A stretch of DNA of 64,000 nucleotides from Bacillota bacterium (GCA_023436065.1 JAEZKU010000015.1:12575-76574), one strand, 5' to 3'; numbered from the stretch's first letter, positions 1 to 9,021 are shown. The notes: a model not told the origin generated them from the sequence alone. Numbers and translations are program-made.

Positions 1-405
1 GCGAAGAACATCATAGCCTGTGCGAACCAGCTACTCACAGAGCATGGCGGAGAGGTGCCGAACGATATTGATGCGCTGACAAAGCTTGCAGGAGTCGGCC
101 GAAAGACGGCGAATGTAATCCGTGGCAATATCTACCGGGAGCCAAGTATTGTGGTAGACACTCATGTAAAAAGAATTTCCAATCGTCTTGGCTTTACGAA
201 ACAGGCAGACCCGGTTAAGATAGAATTTGACCTGATGAAGCTTTTGCCGAAGGAGCAGTGGATCTTATATAATATTCAAATTATTACCCTTGGGAGAACC
301 ATCTGCTTAGCGCGAAATCCCAAATGTAGCGAATGCTTTTTAAGAGATGAGTGTCCTTCCTGCTTAAGTCAGGATAAAATGGGCAAAATCTCAAAAAATA
401 AATAA
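1..405 (+). CDS. nth: Endonuclease III (DNA glycosylase/AP lyase), 5' end outside window
   Basis: Base-excision-repair glycosylase that removes oxidised pyrimidines and nicks abasic sites. The frame is open from base 1, so about the first third of the protein is missing. The helix-hairpin-helix LAGVGRKTANVI (around base 90-125) carries the catalytic Lys, and VVDTHV carries the catalytic Asp. The C-terminus has the 4Fe-4S pattern C-x6-C-x2-C-x5-C in CLARNPKCSECFLRDEC. All family landmarks present in this part are intact. A GTG at base 55 is internal, not the start. Identity is very secure. Confidence 0.95.
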   Translation, partial: AKNIIACANQLLTEHGGEVPNDIDALTKLAGVGRKTANVIRGNIYREPSIVVDTHVKRISNRLGFTKQADPVKIEFDLMKLLPKEQWILYNIQIITLGRTICLARNPKCSECFLRDECPSCLSQDKMGKISKNK

Positions 406-451
406 AATTACCTTGCTAGAATTCGTAAAATATCATAGAATAAACATTGCA

Positions 452-1090
452 TTATTTGGAACGATTCTTTATTGCAGTAAGCTCCTTCATCAGCTTTTCC
501 TTATCAGCTATTTTGGTAGCAGTAATCGTTTCAACTAAGTGATCAATTTGACTGAAAGAATTAAGTTTGTAATAGATTTCAGCAAGAAGAAGATAGGATT
601 TAGGCACATCGGTTGCGCAGGCTACTCCGTATTCCAGCACATCCTTTGCCTCCTCAAGATAACCTTTGGCATAAAGACGGTCCGCCCATTTATGGAGCAT
701 ACTGACGAAGGTGATGTAGTTATTGTCATATTCCATAAGCTGATTTAGATTAGAGGCGCCGTATTCAAGCTTTAATTCCGTATTTGTCTTGCCGGAAAGG
801 TTGAGGGCTTTCTTACCCTCCATTTTACGCAACGTATCACGGTATGAGTTCAGGGTATCATCCTCATGATCACCCATGGGAAGAGAGCTTACGGATATCG
901 TCAGATATTCCAGACCGGAAATATCCTTACGACGGGTTAAATTAGCTTCCTTTTCTTTATTCCAGAAATCATCTTTGGCCGACTCCGTTTTTTTTGAGCT
1001 TTTCCCTAACTCATATTTAAGCCATACGACAAAGATCAGAATTAATATAGTCAAAATAGGAATATTCAAGCAGTATTCACAACCTTTCAA
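452..1090 (-). CDS. Membrane-anchored hypothetical protein with TPR-like C-terminus
   Basis: I do not recognise a named family. About 212 residues. One hydrophobic segment near the N-terminus (IPILTILILIFVVWL, residues ~10-24) would anchor it, followed by a charged linker. The C-terminal ~90 residues look like helical tetratricopeptide-type repeats (YLEEAKDVLEYGV..., SYLLLAEIYYKLN). The start is uncertain: TTG at 1090 has no clear ribosome site, while TTG at 1069 follows a GAAAGG at a workable distance. It is divergent from the small ORF beginning at 1118. Probably a scaffold protein at the inner membrane face, but that is inference. Confidence 0.6.
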   Translation of the reverse strand: MKGCEYCLNIPILTILILIFVVWLKYELGKSSKKTESAKDDFWNKEKEANLTRRKDISGLEYLTISVSSLPMGDHEDDTLNSYRDTLRKMEGKKALNLSGKTNTELKLEYGASNLNQLMEYDNNYITFVSMLHKWADRLYAKGYLEEAKDVLEYGVACATDVPKSYLLLAEIYYKLNSFSQIDHLVETITATKIADKEKLMKELTAIKNRSK

Positions 1091-1117
1091 ACATAAAATA
1101 TTAAAGAGGTGAAATCA

Positions 1118-1222
1118 ATGAATTTTTACAGTAAGAAATCCAGAAAAATCATCACAACTATCATCGTTATCATTTTGGTACTCGCTATGATCATACCTTC
1201 TGTTCTCAGCGTACTCATCTAG
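1118..1222 (+). CDS. 34-residue single-pass membrane microprotein
   Basis: A short ORF with a good ribosome site (AAAGAGGTG, 6 nt before ATG). It encodes a basic N-terminus (MNFYSKKSRK) and then one hydrophobic helix (IITTIIVIILVLAMIIPSVL) ending VLSVLI. The layout (Lys/Arg-rich head, one transmembrane helix, nothing after it) resembles the tiny membrane proteins seen in Firmicutes, such as the stressosome-associated Prli42 type. That comparison is by layout only; I cannot claim homology. A weak hairpin (1221-1237) follows the stop. Confidence 0.55.
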   Translation: MNFYSKKSRKIITTIIVIILVLAMIIPSVLSVLI

Positions 1223-1338
1223 TCGGGCTTCCCGGCTTTCGCTCATAATGCAGTGGCTATGCTCAACTCAACTATACATAATTGCACTATAAAAGTCAAT
1301 GAACGAAAGAATATAAGGACCAGGAACGAAAGAATAAC

Positions 1339-1366
1339 TTGAATAATCTTCCGGTTATGATAAAAT
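1339..1366 (+). promoter_or_regulatory. Probable sigma-A promoter of the VanW-family gene
   Basis: TTGAAT (1339-1344), a 16-nt spacer and TAAAAT (1361-1366), about 70 nt before the start at 1438. Pattern match only. Confidence 0.45.
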
Positions 1367-1437
1367 AGGAAGAAGCCACATAACGCAAGATAAATGGACT
1401 AAAAATAGATTTTGGCAGTAGAAAAAGGAGGATGAAA

Positions 1438-3030
1438 ATGGGCAGAAGAAATATTATCTTATCCGCGGTCATATTTTCACTTTTGATGTTCTTTGCGGGA
1501 GATGCAGCTACTGCATCAGCTGAGGAAAAAGATAATACCATATGCAAAGGTGTATTCATAGATGAAGTCGATGTAAGCGGGATGACCGAAGAACAGGCCA
1601 AAGAGGCGGTTGACCAGTTTGTCGGCGGTCTTAAGAATAAAGGGATTGCGATCATGGTTGGAGAAAATGTTGTATATTCAACTATGGGAGATCTGGGTTA
1701 TACAGCCGAGGAAAGTGATGGAATCGAACAGGCGCTGGCTCTCGGAAAATCCGGCAATCTGATAAAACAGTATAAGGATATGAAGGATATTGAACAGGGA
1801 AGTGTTGTATTTCCCTTATCCTATAGCGTAGATGAAAAGAAGATAAAGAAACTGGTATCGGAGGATGTCAGTGCTTATAATATCAAGCCCGTGAATGCGA
1901 AGATTTCACGTGAAAACGGCGAATTCGTTTATACGGAGCATGTTGTCGGCAGCAAAGTAAATGTTGATAAGACTACCGATAAGGTCAAAGAAGCAGTGTT
2001 GAGCTGGAACCGTCAGGATTTGATTGTAGATGCGATTGTAGAGGATGATATGCCTGAGTATACCAAGGAAGACGTGGAGCAATGTAAGGATCTGCTTGGT
2101 GAATATACAACTGATTTCTCTACTTCAACTACGGATCGTGCCGGCAACGTGTCAAACGGAGCAAAATTAATCAACAATACCGTATTATATCCCGGTGATA
2201 CCTTCTCTGCATATAAAGTGCTGACGCCCTTTACAAAGGAGAACGGCTATTTTGTAGCAGGTGCTTATCTTCAGGGAAAGGTAATTGACAGTGTAGGTGG
2301 TGGAGCATGTCAGGTAACCACCACATTATACAATGCAGTATTAATGTCAGAACTGGAGGTTGTAGAGCGCCAGCCGCATTCCATGACCATCAGCTATGTT
2401 GACTTATCCAGGGACGCTGCAATTGCAGGTACCTATAAGGACTTTAAATTCAAGAATGATACAGATTACCCGATTCTGATCGAAGGCGTGACCAGAGGAA
2501 GAAAGATTACCTTCAAGGTCTGGGGCAAGGAGCTTAGGGACAAGAAGAAGAGAAAGATTGATTATGTTACTGTCGTACTTTCTGAGACTCCCCCTCCGAA
2601 GGATGATATCACAAAGGATCCCACACAGCCGACCTCCTATCAGAAGGTAACACAGGCAGCGCATACCGGATATAAAGCAGAGCTTTATAAGGTTGTTTAT
2701 GAAAATGGTATTGAGGTAAGCAGGACCTTAGTGAATAAGAGTAATTATTCCGCGGCTCCGAAATATATTACCGTTGGTACTAAGAAGGAAGACGACAAGG
2801 ATAAAAACACTAAGAAGAATACGAAGAAGGATTCTTCCAAGGCGACCGCTGGTGATAATGCTGTGATAGCAGAAGATCCTTTGGAGGAATTTTTGCCGGA
2901 AGAGTTTCTGCCTGAAGAGGATGAGTACGAGGATGAGTATGAGGATGAGACTGAGAACCAGTCTGTGAATTTCAACAACCTTACGAATCCGGATGGACGG
3001 ATCCAGGCAGATATCTGGAACGAAGAATAA
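1438..3030 (+). CDS. Exported VanW-family protein with peptidoglycan-binding-like and G5-like regions
   Basis: About 530 residues. The N-terminus is a signal peptide (basic MGRRN, a hydrophobic stretch, then ATASAEE). Residues ~40-200 resemble the PG_binding_4 domain that precedes VanW. Residues ~225-350 are the VanW domain, with YPGDTFS, VGGGACQVTTTLYN and QPHSMTISYVDLSRDAAI. A G5-like segment follows (~400-450). The tail is low-complexity: Lys-rich, then Glu/Asp-rich. ATG 1438 is chosen because AAAGGAGG ends 6 nt before it, whereas the ATG at 1432 abuts that site. The biochemical role of VanW domains is unknown; cell-wall association is inferred. The next gene follows after 21 nt, so they may be cotranscribed. 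Confidence 0.88.
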   Translation: MGRRNIILSAVIFSLLMFFAGDAATASAEEKDNTICKGVFIDEVDVSGMTEEQAKEAVDQFVGGLKNKGIAIMVGENVVYSTMGDLGYTAEESDGIEQALALGKSGNLIKQYKDMKDIEQGSVVFPLSYSVDEKKIKKLVSEDVSAYNIKPVNAKISRENGEFVYTEHVVGSKVNVDKTTDKVKEAVLSWNRQDLIVDAIVEDDMPEYTKEDVEQCKDLLGEYTTDFSTSTTDRAGNVSNGAKLINNTVLYPGDTFSAYKVLTPFTKENGYFVAGAYLQGKVIDSVGGGACQVTTTLYNAVLMSELEVVERQPHSMTISYVDLSRDAAIAGTYKDFKFKNDTDYPILIEGVTRGRKITFKVWGKELRDKKKRKIDYVTVVLSETPPPKDDITKDPTQPTSYQKVTQAAHTGYKAELYKVVYENGIEVSRTLVNKSNYSAAPKYITVGTKKEDDKDKNTKKNTKKDSSKATAGDNAVIAEDPLEEFLPEEFLPEEDEYEDEYEDETENQSVNFNNLTNPDGRIQADIWNEE

Positions 3031-3051
3031 TGAATTGCATGGAGAGATAAG

Positions 3052-4035
3052 ATGAACCTTGGGAAGATACCGGAGACAGTCCTGAAACGGTCTGTACTAA
3101 AACAGATAGGGCATAGAAGAGAAGAAGTACTGGTGGGTCCTGCGATAGGTGAGGACTGCAGCATTCTTACCATCGGTGAGGATGAAGTCCTTGTACTTTC
3201 TACAGATCCGATTACCGGGACGGTACAGGATATTGGCACTCTGGCGGTTCATATTACGGCCAATGATATTGCTTCAAACGGAGCAGAGGTCATCGGTATC
3301 ATGTTAACGATATTATTACCTGATGGGACAGAGGAGACTGAACTCCGTAGTGCCATGCAGGATATGGAAACGGTATGTAAGAAGCTGAACATTGAGATTA
3401 TCGGCGGACATACCGAGGTCACAAAAGCAGTAAACCAGCCTATCATAACTGTTACAGGTGTAGGTAAGATGAAGCGTGACCATATGATAAAGACAGCAGG
3501 AGCAAAGCCCGGTCAGGAGATCGTCATGACGAAATGGGCCGGATTGGAAGGAACTGCGATTATCGCAGCTGCCAAGGAAGAAGAGCTCAGAAGCAAATAC
3601 AGCCAGAGCTTCCTTGATGGGGCAAAGAAGATGATTGACTATGTCTCTGTCGTACCGGAAGCGAGGATAGCCGGGGCCGCTTCTGCGACCTCCATGCACG
3701 ATGTCACGGAAGGTGGAATATTCGGTGCGCTATGGGAAATCGGAGCTGCTTCTAAGGTAGGATTGGAAGTTGATTTAAAGAAGATACTTCTGAAACAGGA
3801 AACTGTTGAGATATGTGAGTTTTATGATATCAATCCTTACATGCTGATATCCAGTGGCTGTATGCTGATTATCACAGATCGGGCAAACCAGCTTGTGGAT
3901 GAGCTGAATGCAAATGGGATTGCTGCCGCGGTAATCGGAAGAATTACGGACGGCAACGACCGGATCATCATCAACGAAGAGGAAAGACGTTATCTTGAGC
4001 CGCCCAAGAGCGACGAGCTGTATAAGGTGATGTAA
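3052..4035 (+). CDS. AIR synthase-related (PurM/HypE-like) ATP-binding protein
   Basis: A 327-residue member of the PurM/HypE/ThiL superfamily, which binds ATP and phosphorylates or activates carboxyl or amide groups. Seen: the N-terminal GPAIGEDCSIL and DPITGTVQDIGTLAVH metal/ATP loop, NDIASNGAE, IIGGHTEVT, and the C-terminal MHDVTEGGIFGALWE and SGCMLI motifs. HypE ends in a conserved cysteine that this protein lacks (it ends ELYKVM), and no hyp genes are nearby, so a hydrogenase role is unlikely. The substrate is unknown. It follows the VanW gene closely, and the Lrp/aminotransferase pair lies downstream. Confidence 0.8.
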   Translation: MNLGKIPETVLKRSVLKQIGHRREEVLVGPAIGEDCSILTIGEDEVLVLSTDPITGTVQDIGTLAVHITANDIASNGAEVIGIMLTILLPDGTEETELRSAMQDMETVCKKLNIEIIGGHTEVTKAVNQPIITVTGVGKMKRDHMIKTAGAKPGQEIVMTKWAGLEGTAIIAAAKEEELRSKYSQSFLDGAKKMIDYVSVVPEARIAGAASATSMHDVTEGGIFGALWEIGAASKVGLEVDLKKILLKQETVEICEFYDINPYMLISSGCMLIITDRANQLVDELNANGIAAAVIGRITDGNDRIIINEEERRYLEPPKSDELYKVM

Positions 4036-4131
4036 GCAGATAATCTACTTAATCTACTTACTCAAAAGTGTGATAGGAAACATTTACATGAGATAAGGCA
4101 GTACTAAATCAGGAGAAGAGAGGATTCTGGG

Positions 4132-4614
4132 ATGAGAGAAAAAATCTTAACTGCGATAGACAAGAACAGCAAAATTTCGGTAGTTGACCTTGCAATTATG
4201 TTAGGCAGTACGGAAAAGGAAGTGGCTGATGCAATCAGGCAGATGGAAGAGGAAACCATCATCTGCGGTTATCCAACCCTGATTAACTGGGATAAGGTAG
4301 AATGCGAAAGAGTAACTGCCTTGATCGAGCTTAAGGTAACACCGCAACGAGGACTTGGTTTTGATAAAATTGCGGAGCGTATCTATCAATTTGATGAGGT
4401 ACAATCCGTATATCTGATGTCAGGAGGTTTTGATCTTACGGTAATCCTGGAAGGCAAAACCATGAGAGAAGTAGCGAATTTCGTATCTGAGAAGCTTGCT
4501 CCGATGGAGGCGATCTTAAGTACAGCAACTCATTTTGTATTAAAGAAATACAAAGAGCATGGTTTGCCGCTCGTACAAATGAAACAAGATGAAAGGATGC
4601 TGATTACACCTTGA
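4132..4614 (+). CDS. Lrp/AsnC-family transcriptional regulator
   Basis: A 160-residue feast/famine regulator. The N-terminal winged helix (ILTAIDKNSKISVVDLAIML) is followed by the RAM ligand-binding domain (VTALIELKV, VYLMSGGFDLTVIL, THFVLKKY). Its TGA stop overlaps the TTG start of the aminotransferase (TTGA, 4611-4614), so the pair is translationally coupled. The regulator probably senses an amino acid linked to that enzyme. Confidence 0.9.
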   Translation: MREKILTAIDKNSKISVVDLAIMLGSTEKEVADAIRQMEEETIICGYPTLINWDKVECERVTALIELKVTPQRGLGFDKIAERIYQFDEVQSVYLMSGGFDLTVILEGKTMREVANFVSEKLAPMEAILSTATHFVLKKYKEHGLPLVQMKQDERMLITP

Positions 4615-5780
4615 GAAATCCGTTAGCAAAAACAGTTGTGACTATGCCGCCTTCAGGAATACGTAAATTTTTTGATATCGTCAGCGAGATGAAGGATGCG
4701 ATCTCTCTGGGTGTTGGTGAGCCTGATTTTGATACACCCTGGCATATACGTGAGGAAGGCATCTATTCCCTGGAGAAGGGAAGAACCTTCTATACCTCAA
4801 ATGCAGGTCTGAAGGAATTGAAGGTGGAGATCAGCAAATATCTGTCGCGCAGATTTCAACTGAATTATGATTATAATAAAGAGGTAATGGTGACCGTTGG
4901 AGGGAGCGAGGCAATCGACATCGCTCTTAGAGCCATGCTTGAACCCGGAGATGAAGTATTGATTCCCCAGCCCTGCTATGTGTCCTATCACCCCTGTACC
5001 GTTCTTGCAGGCGGGACGCCGGTTATCATAGAGCTTCAGGGGAAGAATGATTTTAAGCTGACAAGGGAAGAGCTACTGGAAGCGATTACCGATAAAACCA
5101 AGATTCTGATCCTTGCTTTTCCGAATAATCCAACCGGTGCCATCATGAGTCACGAGGACCTTGCCAAGCTGGTGGATGTCATCATAGAGAAGGATCTGAT
5201 CGTCATATCCGATGAGATTTATTCCGAGCTTACTTACGGACAAAAGCATGTATCTATCGCGTCCTTTCCCGGAATGAAGGAACGCACCATAGTAATTAAC
5301 GGTTTCTCAAAATCCTATGCTATGACGGGCTGGAGACTGGGTTATGCTGCAGGACCGGCACTGATTCTGGAGCAAATGATCAAGATTCACCAGTTCGCCA
5401 TCATGTGCGCTCCGACTACCAGCCAGTATGCAGGACTTGAAGCGGTGAAGAATGGGGATCCCGATGTGGAGATGATGCGGGATGCGTATGATAAAAGACG
5501 CAGATATGTGGTACATTCTTTACGTGCGATGGGACTGGAATGCTTTGAACCTTATGGGGCATTCTATGTGTTTCCATGTATTAAAAGTCTGGGGATGACC
5601 TCTGATGAATTTGCAACAAAGTTATTAATGGAAGAAAAGGTTGCTGTGGTTCCGGGTACGGCCTTCGGTGCCTGCGGAGAAGGTTATCTGCGTATTTCCT
5701 ATGCGTATTCTATAGAAAATTTGAAAATTGCGCTGGAGAGAATGGCAAAATTTGTTGAAAAGTATAGAAAAACGAAATAA
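4611..5780 (+). CDS. Class I/II PLP-dependent aminotransferase
   Basis: A 389-residue fold-type I aminotransferase of the aspartate/aromatic group. Visible: LGVGEPDFDTPWHI, TVGGSEAIDIALRAML, the PNNPTGAI cofactor motif, ISDEIYSELTY, the PLP lysine in NGFSKSYAMTGWRLGY (Lys234) and the carboxylate-binding Arg in YLRISYA. It starts with TTG overlapping the lrp stop. Amino-donor specificity cannot be read from sequence. It is a paralogue group often annotated patA or aspC, so I give no symbol. Confidence 0.92.
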   Translation: MRNPLAKTVVTMPPSGIRKFFDIVSEMKDAISLGVGEPDFDTPWHIREEGIYSLEKGRTFYTSNAGLKELKVEISKYLSRRFQLNYDYNKEVMVTVGGSEAIDIALRAMLEPGDEVLIPQPCYVSYHPCTVLAGGTPVIIELQGKNDFKLTREELLEAITDKTKILILAFPNNPTGAIMSHEDLAKLVDVIIEKDLIVISDEIYSELTYGQKHVSIASFPGMKERTIVINGFSKSYAMTGWRLGYAAGPALILEQMIKIHQFAIMCAPTTSQYAGLEAVKNGDPDVEMMRDAYDKRRRYVVHSLRAMGLECFEPYGAFYVFPCIKSLGMTSDEFATKLLMEEKVAVVPGTAFGACGEGYLRISYAYSIENLKIALERMAKFVEKYRKTK

Positions 5781-5849
5781 TTTCGTAAAAGTTTGAATTT
5801 TAACTATAATTATGATACAATGTTTTTAAGACACATAGGAGGTGATCGA

Positions 5850-6320
5850 ATGGCAAATGTTAACGCTGACCACATTAATCCGTTTTTATTGGCTTCAACT
5901 AAAATACTAAAAGAAATGTGTTTTGTAGATGCAAAGGTTGGGAAACCATACATTAAAAATCCTGCATTTTTCGATAATACACTTATCATCCTGATTGGAT
6001 TTACCGGCGAAATGCGCGGTCAGACTATGATAGCTTTTGAGAATTCTATTGCTTGTGATATTGCATCTAAGATGATGATGATGCCGGTTCCGGAAATGGA
6101 CGAATTAGCCAAGAGTGCAATCAGTGAACTTGGCAACATGATAATGGGGAATACAGCTACCATATTCTCGACAAAGGGTATTGGTATTGACATAACACCA
6201 CCTACAGTAGGTAATGGAACAGTTACATTCAGTGCAACCTATGCACATAATATCTGTGTACCGCTGATTTATGACGATAACAAGACGATTGAGATTCACA
6301 TAGCGATTAAAGGTGATTAA
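5850..6320 (+). CDS. cheX: CheX-like chemotaxis phosphatase-family protein
   Basis: 156 residues. ATG 5850 has a very strong AGGAGGTG seven nt upstream; upstream in-frame starts lack one. It is an alpha/beta protein of the CheC/CheX/FliY class. The conserved E-x2-N of the CheY-P phosphatase site appears once in SAISELGNMIMGN, as in single-site CheX. The family dephosphorylates CheY-P. No other chemotaxis or flagellar gene is in the window, so its partner is elsewhere. Confidence 0.82.
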   Translation: MANVNADHINPFLLASTKILKEMCFVDAKVGKPYIKNPAFFDNTLIILIGFTGEMRGQTMIAFENSIACDIASKMMMMPVPEMDELAKSAISELGNMIMGNTATIFSTKGIGIDITPPTVGNGTVTFSATYAHNICVPLIYDDNKTIEIHIAIKGD

Positions 6321-6334
6321 TTCACCTTTTTTCT
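6309..6334 (+). terminator. Rho-independent terminator of cheX
   Basis: The stem AAAGGTGA/TTCACCTTT with loop TTAA is followed by a T run. The stem includes the cheX stop codon. Confidence 0.75.
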
Positions 6335-6373
6335 TTGCAGAAAAATAGTAATGGTTGAAATGAGGTTAAAGTA

Positions 6374-6871
6374 ATGAACATTGTGTTATTGGAACCGGAG
6401 ATTCCGGCAAATACAGGTAATATCGGCAGAACCTGTGTAGCTACCGGAACCAGACTTCATCTGATCAAACCACTGGGCTTCCGACTGGATGAGAAGGAAA
6501 TCAGACGTGCGGGGCTGGACTACTGGAAAGACTTAGACATCACTGTTTATAATAACTATCAGGATTTTCTGGAGAAGAACTCGGGAGCAAAGATCTATAT
6601 GGCTACGACGAAAGCGCAGCATTCCTATACTCATGTTGAGTATGATCCTGACTGCTATATTATGTTTGGAAAGGAAAGTGCAGGAATTCCGGAGGAATTA
6701 CTGATTGCCAACAAGGAAAATACAATCCGTATTCCGATGATCGGAGATATCAGATCCCTGAACCTGGGTAATTCCGTGGCGATCATCCTATATGAAGCCC
6801 TGAGGCAGAATAACTTTGAAGGCATGAGAATGGAAGGGCAGCTGCACCGCTATAAGTGGGAGGAAGTATAG
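6374..6871 (+). CDS. trmL: tRNA (cytidine/uridine-34-2'-O)-methyltransferase, SPOUT family
   Basis: A 165-residue SPOUT methyltransferase (YibK/CspR type) that methylates the wobble ribose of tRNA-Leu isoacceptors. Seen: EPEIPANTGNIGRTC (motif 1), MFGKESAGIPEELL (motif 2) and IPMIGDIRSLNLGNSVAIIL (motif 3, the trefoil-knot SAM site). The length is typical for the small single-domain form. A perfect terminator hairpin follows at 6934. Confidence 0.93.
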   Translation: MNIVLLEPEIPANTGNIGRTCVATGTRLHLIKPLGFRLDEKEIRRAGLDYWKDLDITVYNNYQDFLEKNSGAKIYMATTKAQHSYTHVEYDPDCYIMFGKESAGIPEELLIANKENTIRIPMIGDIRSLNLGNSVAIILYEALRQNNFEGMRMEGQLHRYKWEEV

Positions 6872-6897
6872 GATGGGGCATGTATTAACAAAGGGAC

Positions 6898-7065
6898 GGA
6901 AACGCCAGGACTGGGTTGTTTTCCAATGCACCTAAATCCGCCCTCCGTGGCGGATTTTCCTTTTGTCGTGAACAATTTATTCTATTAACTGAGAACAGCA
7001 GGTACAATGTCGATTACAGCACAATATCTACCTCTATCACGGAATAACCCAGTCCTGGCGTTTCC
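6898..7065. repeat. 168-bp intergenic element with 20-bp perfect inverted ends
   Basis: Arms 6898-6917 (GGAAACGCCAGGACTGGGTT) and 7046-7065 are perfect reverse complements. They enclose 128 nt that contain the trmL terminator. Weaker complementarity continues outward. No coding potential is seen inside. It could be a non-autonomous mobile element or a structured RNA. Confidence 0.7.
6934..6966 (+). terminator. Terminator downstream of trmL
   Basis: A 9-bp stem AAATCCGCC/GGCGGATTT with loop CTCCGT is followed by TTCCTTTT. It lies inside the 168-bp inverted-repeat element. Confidence 0.75.
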
Positions 7066-7167
7066 TGTTCTGTGAAAATAGTAAATTTACTTTGGTTAAT
7101 CATTATTTTAGTTTGCTGCCATGATCCATGTAATTGTTTGATTTCATTGTTCTTTACTTTTGACGTT

Positions 7168-7842
7168 TTATATGTATTCTTCTCTTAGTTTCTGAAGTAT
7201 TTTTGCGGATGCTTCGCTAACAAAGTTATCCATCTCTTTTTCACTCAAGCAGTTATATTCACGCTCTATATTACTTCGCATATTGTTATAAAAGTTTGTG
7301 ATATATACCCTTTTCTTATCAAAAGCATCCGTACTGAAGATATCAAGATACTTATTTTCAAAGCCAGTGGCTTTGCGATAGGTAGAATATGCACTGAAGT
7401 TTGGGTGCTTTTTTAGATAAAGAAAATCAAGGTCATACCAATCCTTTTTCAGTGTCCGGATCCATTCGTTTCTGTCCATATCATATAGTGCCTTGAATTT
7501 ATACATACTGGGACGGACAATTAGTTCCGACCACATCATATCAGTGATCAGGTGCGTCAGATAACCGAGATAAAATGATTTCTGTTCAACAGTATATTGT
7601 TTTCTTTGTATTGCAGAATAAAACTGTTCCACATACTCATTGATATGGATATCTTTAAAACCCTCAGCATCCGTAGTTTTGAAATGGGATACATCCCCGC
7701 TGGGAATATAAGCGGACCAGTCCTCATTGGGAACTCCGCTATCCGGAGCGATATTTCCTACGACAAATTCTTTAGGGGAAAGCTCTGATAGTTCGCTTAA
7801 TATATTGTCAGCTATACGTAGATGTACCATCCAGGAGGCCAT
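7168..7842 (-). CDS. Zinc-dependent phospholipase C-family-like protein
   Basis: 224 residues from the ATG at 7842 (AAAGGGG seven nt upstream); a longer in-frame start lacks a ribosome site. The fold signature is that of the Zn-PLC/S1-P1 nuclease-like family: the N-terminus MASWMVHLRIADNIL, VVGNIAPDSGVP, DVSHF, then FYLGYLTHLITDMMW. The spaced His/Asp residues would bind zinc. There is no signal peptide, so it is likely cytoplasmic. Substrate unknown. Confidence 0.72.
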   Translation of the reverse strand: MASWMVHLRIADNILSELSELSPKEFVVGNIAPDSGVPNEDWSAYIPSGDVSHFKTTDAEGFKDIHINEYVEQFYSAIQRKQYTVEQKSFYLGYLTHLITDMMWSELIVRPSMYKFKALYDMDRNEWIRTLKKDWYDLDFLYLKKHPNFSAYSTYRKATGFENKYLDIFSTDAFDKKRVYITNFYNNMRSNIEREYNCLSEKEMDNFVSEASAKILQKLREEYI

Positions 7843-7931
7843 GGGGTTACCCCTTTCAATATTATTGTCACTCAAAACGACTCTAGAATCAGATATTAAT
7901 TAGTAGTGAAATATCATTGGTTTAATATACC

Positions 7932-8999
7932 TTATCTCTGATACTTCATTCCAAAAAGAAAACAGGTTATCTTAAATCTTCTGAGGATTTCATAGGTAAG
8001 TATGGTCAGTGGAAAGGTTATTACTATGATCAGGATGAACTGGAGCCTTGATGCCTGAACGAGCTTCAAGGTGAAGTAACCCACGATGACCAGGATGGAC
8101 TGGTGGAAATAGTAGATGGGAAAGGCAGCCTTTGAAAAGTAATCGGTCAGTTTGTTGGAGTTATTCAGATATTTTCTGCCCCATCCCAGAAAAGCCAGGA
8201 TGCCGAACCAGGTAATGGCACGCTGTTCGATATCCCAGAGGAGACTGTATCCATAACCGGCAAAGCTGATCACAAAGCGGAGAAGGAGGGAGCCTACAAA
8301 CAGATACAGCAACAGAGCCCGATTATTTTCGAGCAGCTCTTGTATCCGATCATCACTCAACAGGAAATAGCCGAGTGCAAAGCAGGCGGTAAATTCCGCA
8401 AGACTTTTTCCCCCGATCTCAAGAATGGGAGCACAGATCAATATAATCAGAAACAGTGGCAGGAGCTTACCAATGGAAAACCTGCCCATATTAATCCTCT
8501 TACTGCTTCTATGATACCGGCTCATGAATGGCAGCATCAACATGGATATCACGAACAGATAAAGGATAAACCATAGATGCCCCGGGGTAAAACCGCCATC
8601 CTGACCGGTCAGGTATGTAAAACGTGTGAAGAAGATCTTATAATGTTCAAAATATCCTCCGGAATAACCATTATAGAAGATATCCGCTATGTAAGATTGT
8701 ACGGGGATAATCAGTACCAGCCCGGCAAGCAGGGGGAGAAGCAGCTTGCTTACTCTTTCCTTGGCATAAGCAGCAGCCGTACGACGCTGCATGGCATAAT
8801 ACGAGGAAATGCCGGCGATGGTAAATAACAGATACATCCACCAGGGCCATACGATACCCGTGAATTGGCTGGCAAGCTCTGAAGGCTTACCGGTAACATA
8901 GAAAAGCTCACCCCAGTTGTTGTAAATCATACAGGTATGATACGGAATGAGCAGAAGGATACATATGACTCTGATATTATCGATAAACTTGACTCTCAT
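7932..8999 (-). CDS. Integral-membrane acyltransferase (acyltransferase-3 family)
   Basis: 355 residues from the ATG at 8999 (AAAGGAGA upstream). About ten hydrophobic segments. The N-terminal FIDNIRVICILLLIPYHT holds the conserved Arg and His of OafA/NodX-type O-acyltransferases, which acylate cell-surface glycans. Also seen: GHLWFILYLF and YYFHQSILV near the end. It lies immediately after the histidine-kinase gene on the same strand and may be cotranscribed with that two-component pair. The acceptor is unknown. Confidence 0.85.
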   Translation of the reverse strand: MRVKFIDNIRVICILLLIPYHTCMIYNNWGELFYVTGKPSELASQFTGIVWPWWMYLLFTIAGISSYYAMQRRTAAAYAKERVSKLLLPLLAGLVLIIPVQSYIADIFYNGYSGGYFEHYKIFFTRFTYLTGQDGGFTPGHLWFILYLFVISMLMLPFMSRYHRSSKRINMGRFSIGKLLPLFLIILICAPILEIGGKSLAEFTACFALGYFLLSDDRIQELLENNRALLLYLFVGSLLLRFVISFAGYGYSLLWDIEQRAITWFGILAFLGWGRKYLNNSNKLTDYFSKAAFPIYYFHQSILVIVGYFTLKLVQASRLQFILIIVITFPLTILTYEILRRFKITCFLFGMKYQR

Positions 9000-9021
9000 G
9001 GCTTCTCTCCTTTTTAACACT

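Noticed and set aside
1296..1655. Antisense open frame opposite the start of the VanW-family gene
   Set aside because: It overlaps the signal-peptide region of a well-supported gene, has no ribosome site and no recognisable domain.
3052..4035. Annotation as HypE hydrogenase maturation factor
   Set aside because: The C-terminal cysteine needed for HypE chemistry is absent and there are no other hyp genes nearby.
8340..8828. Plus-strand open frames across the acyltransferase gene
   Set aside because: They are antisense to a clear integral-membrane acyltransferase and lack starts with ribosome sites.
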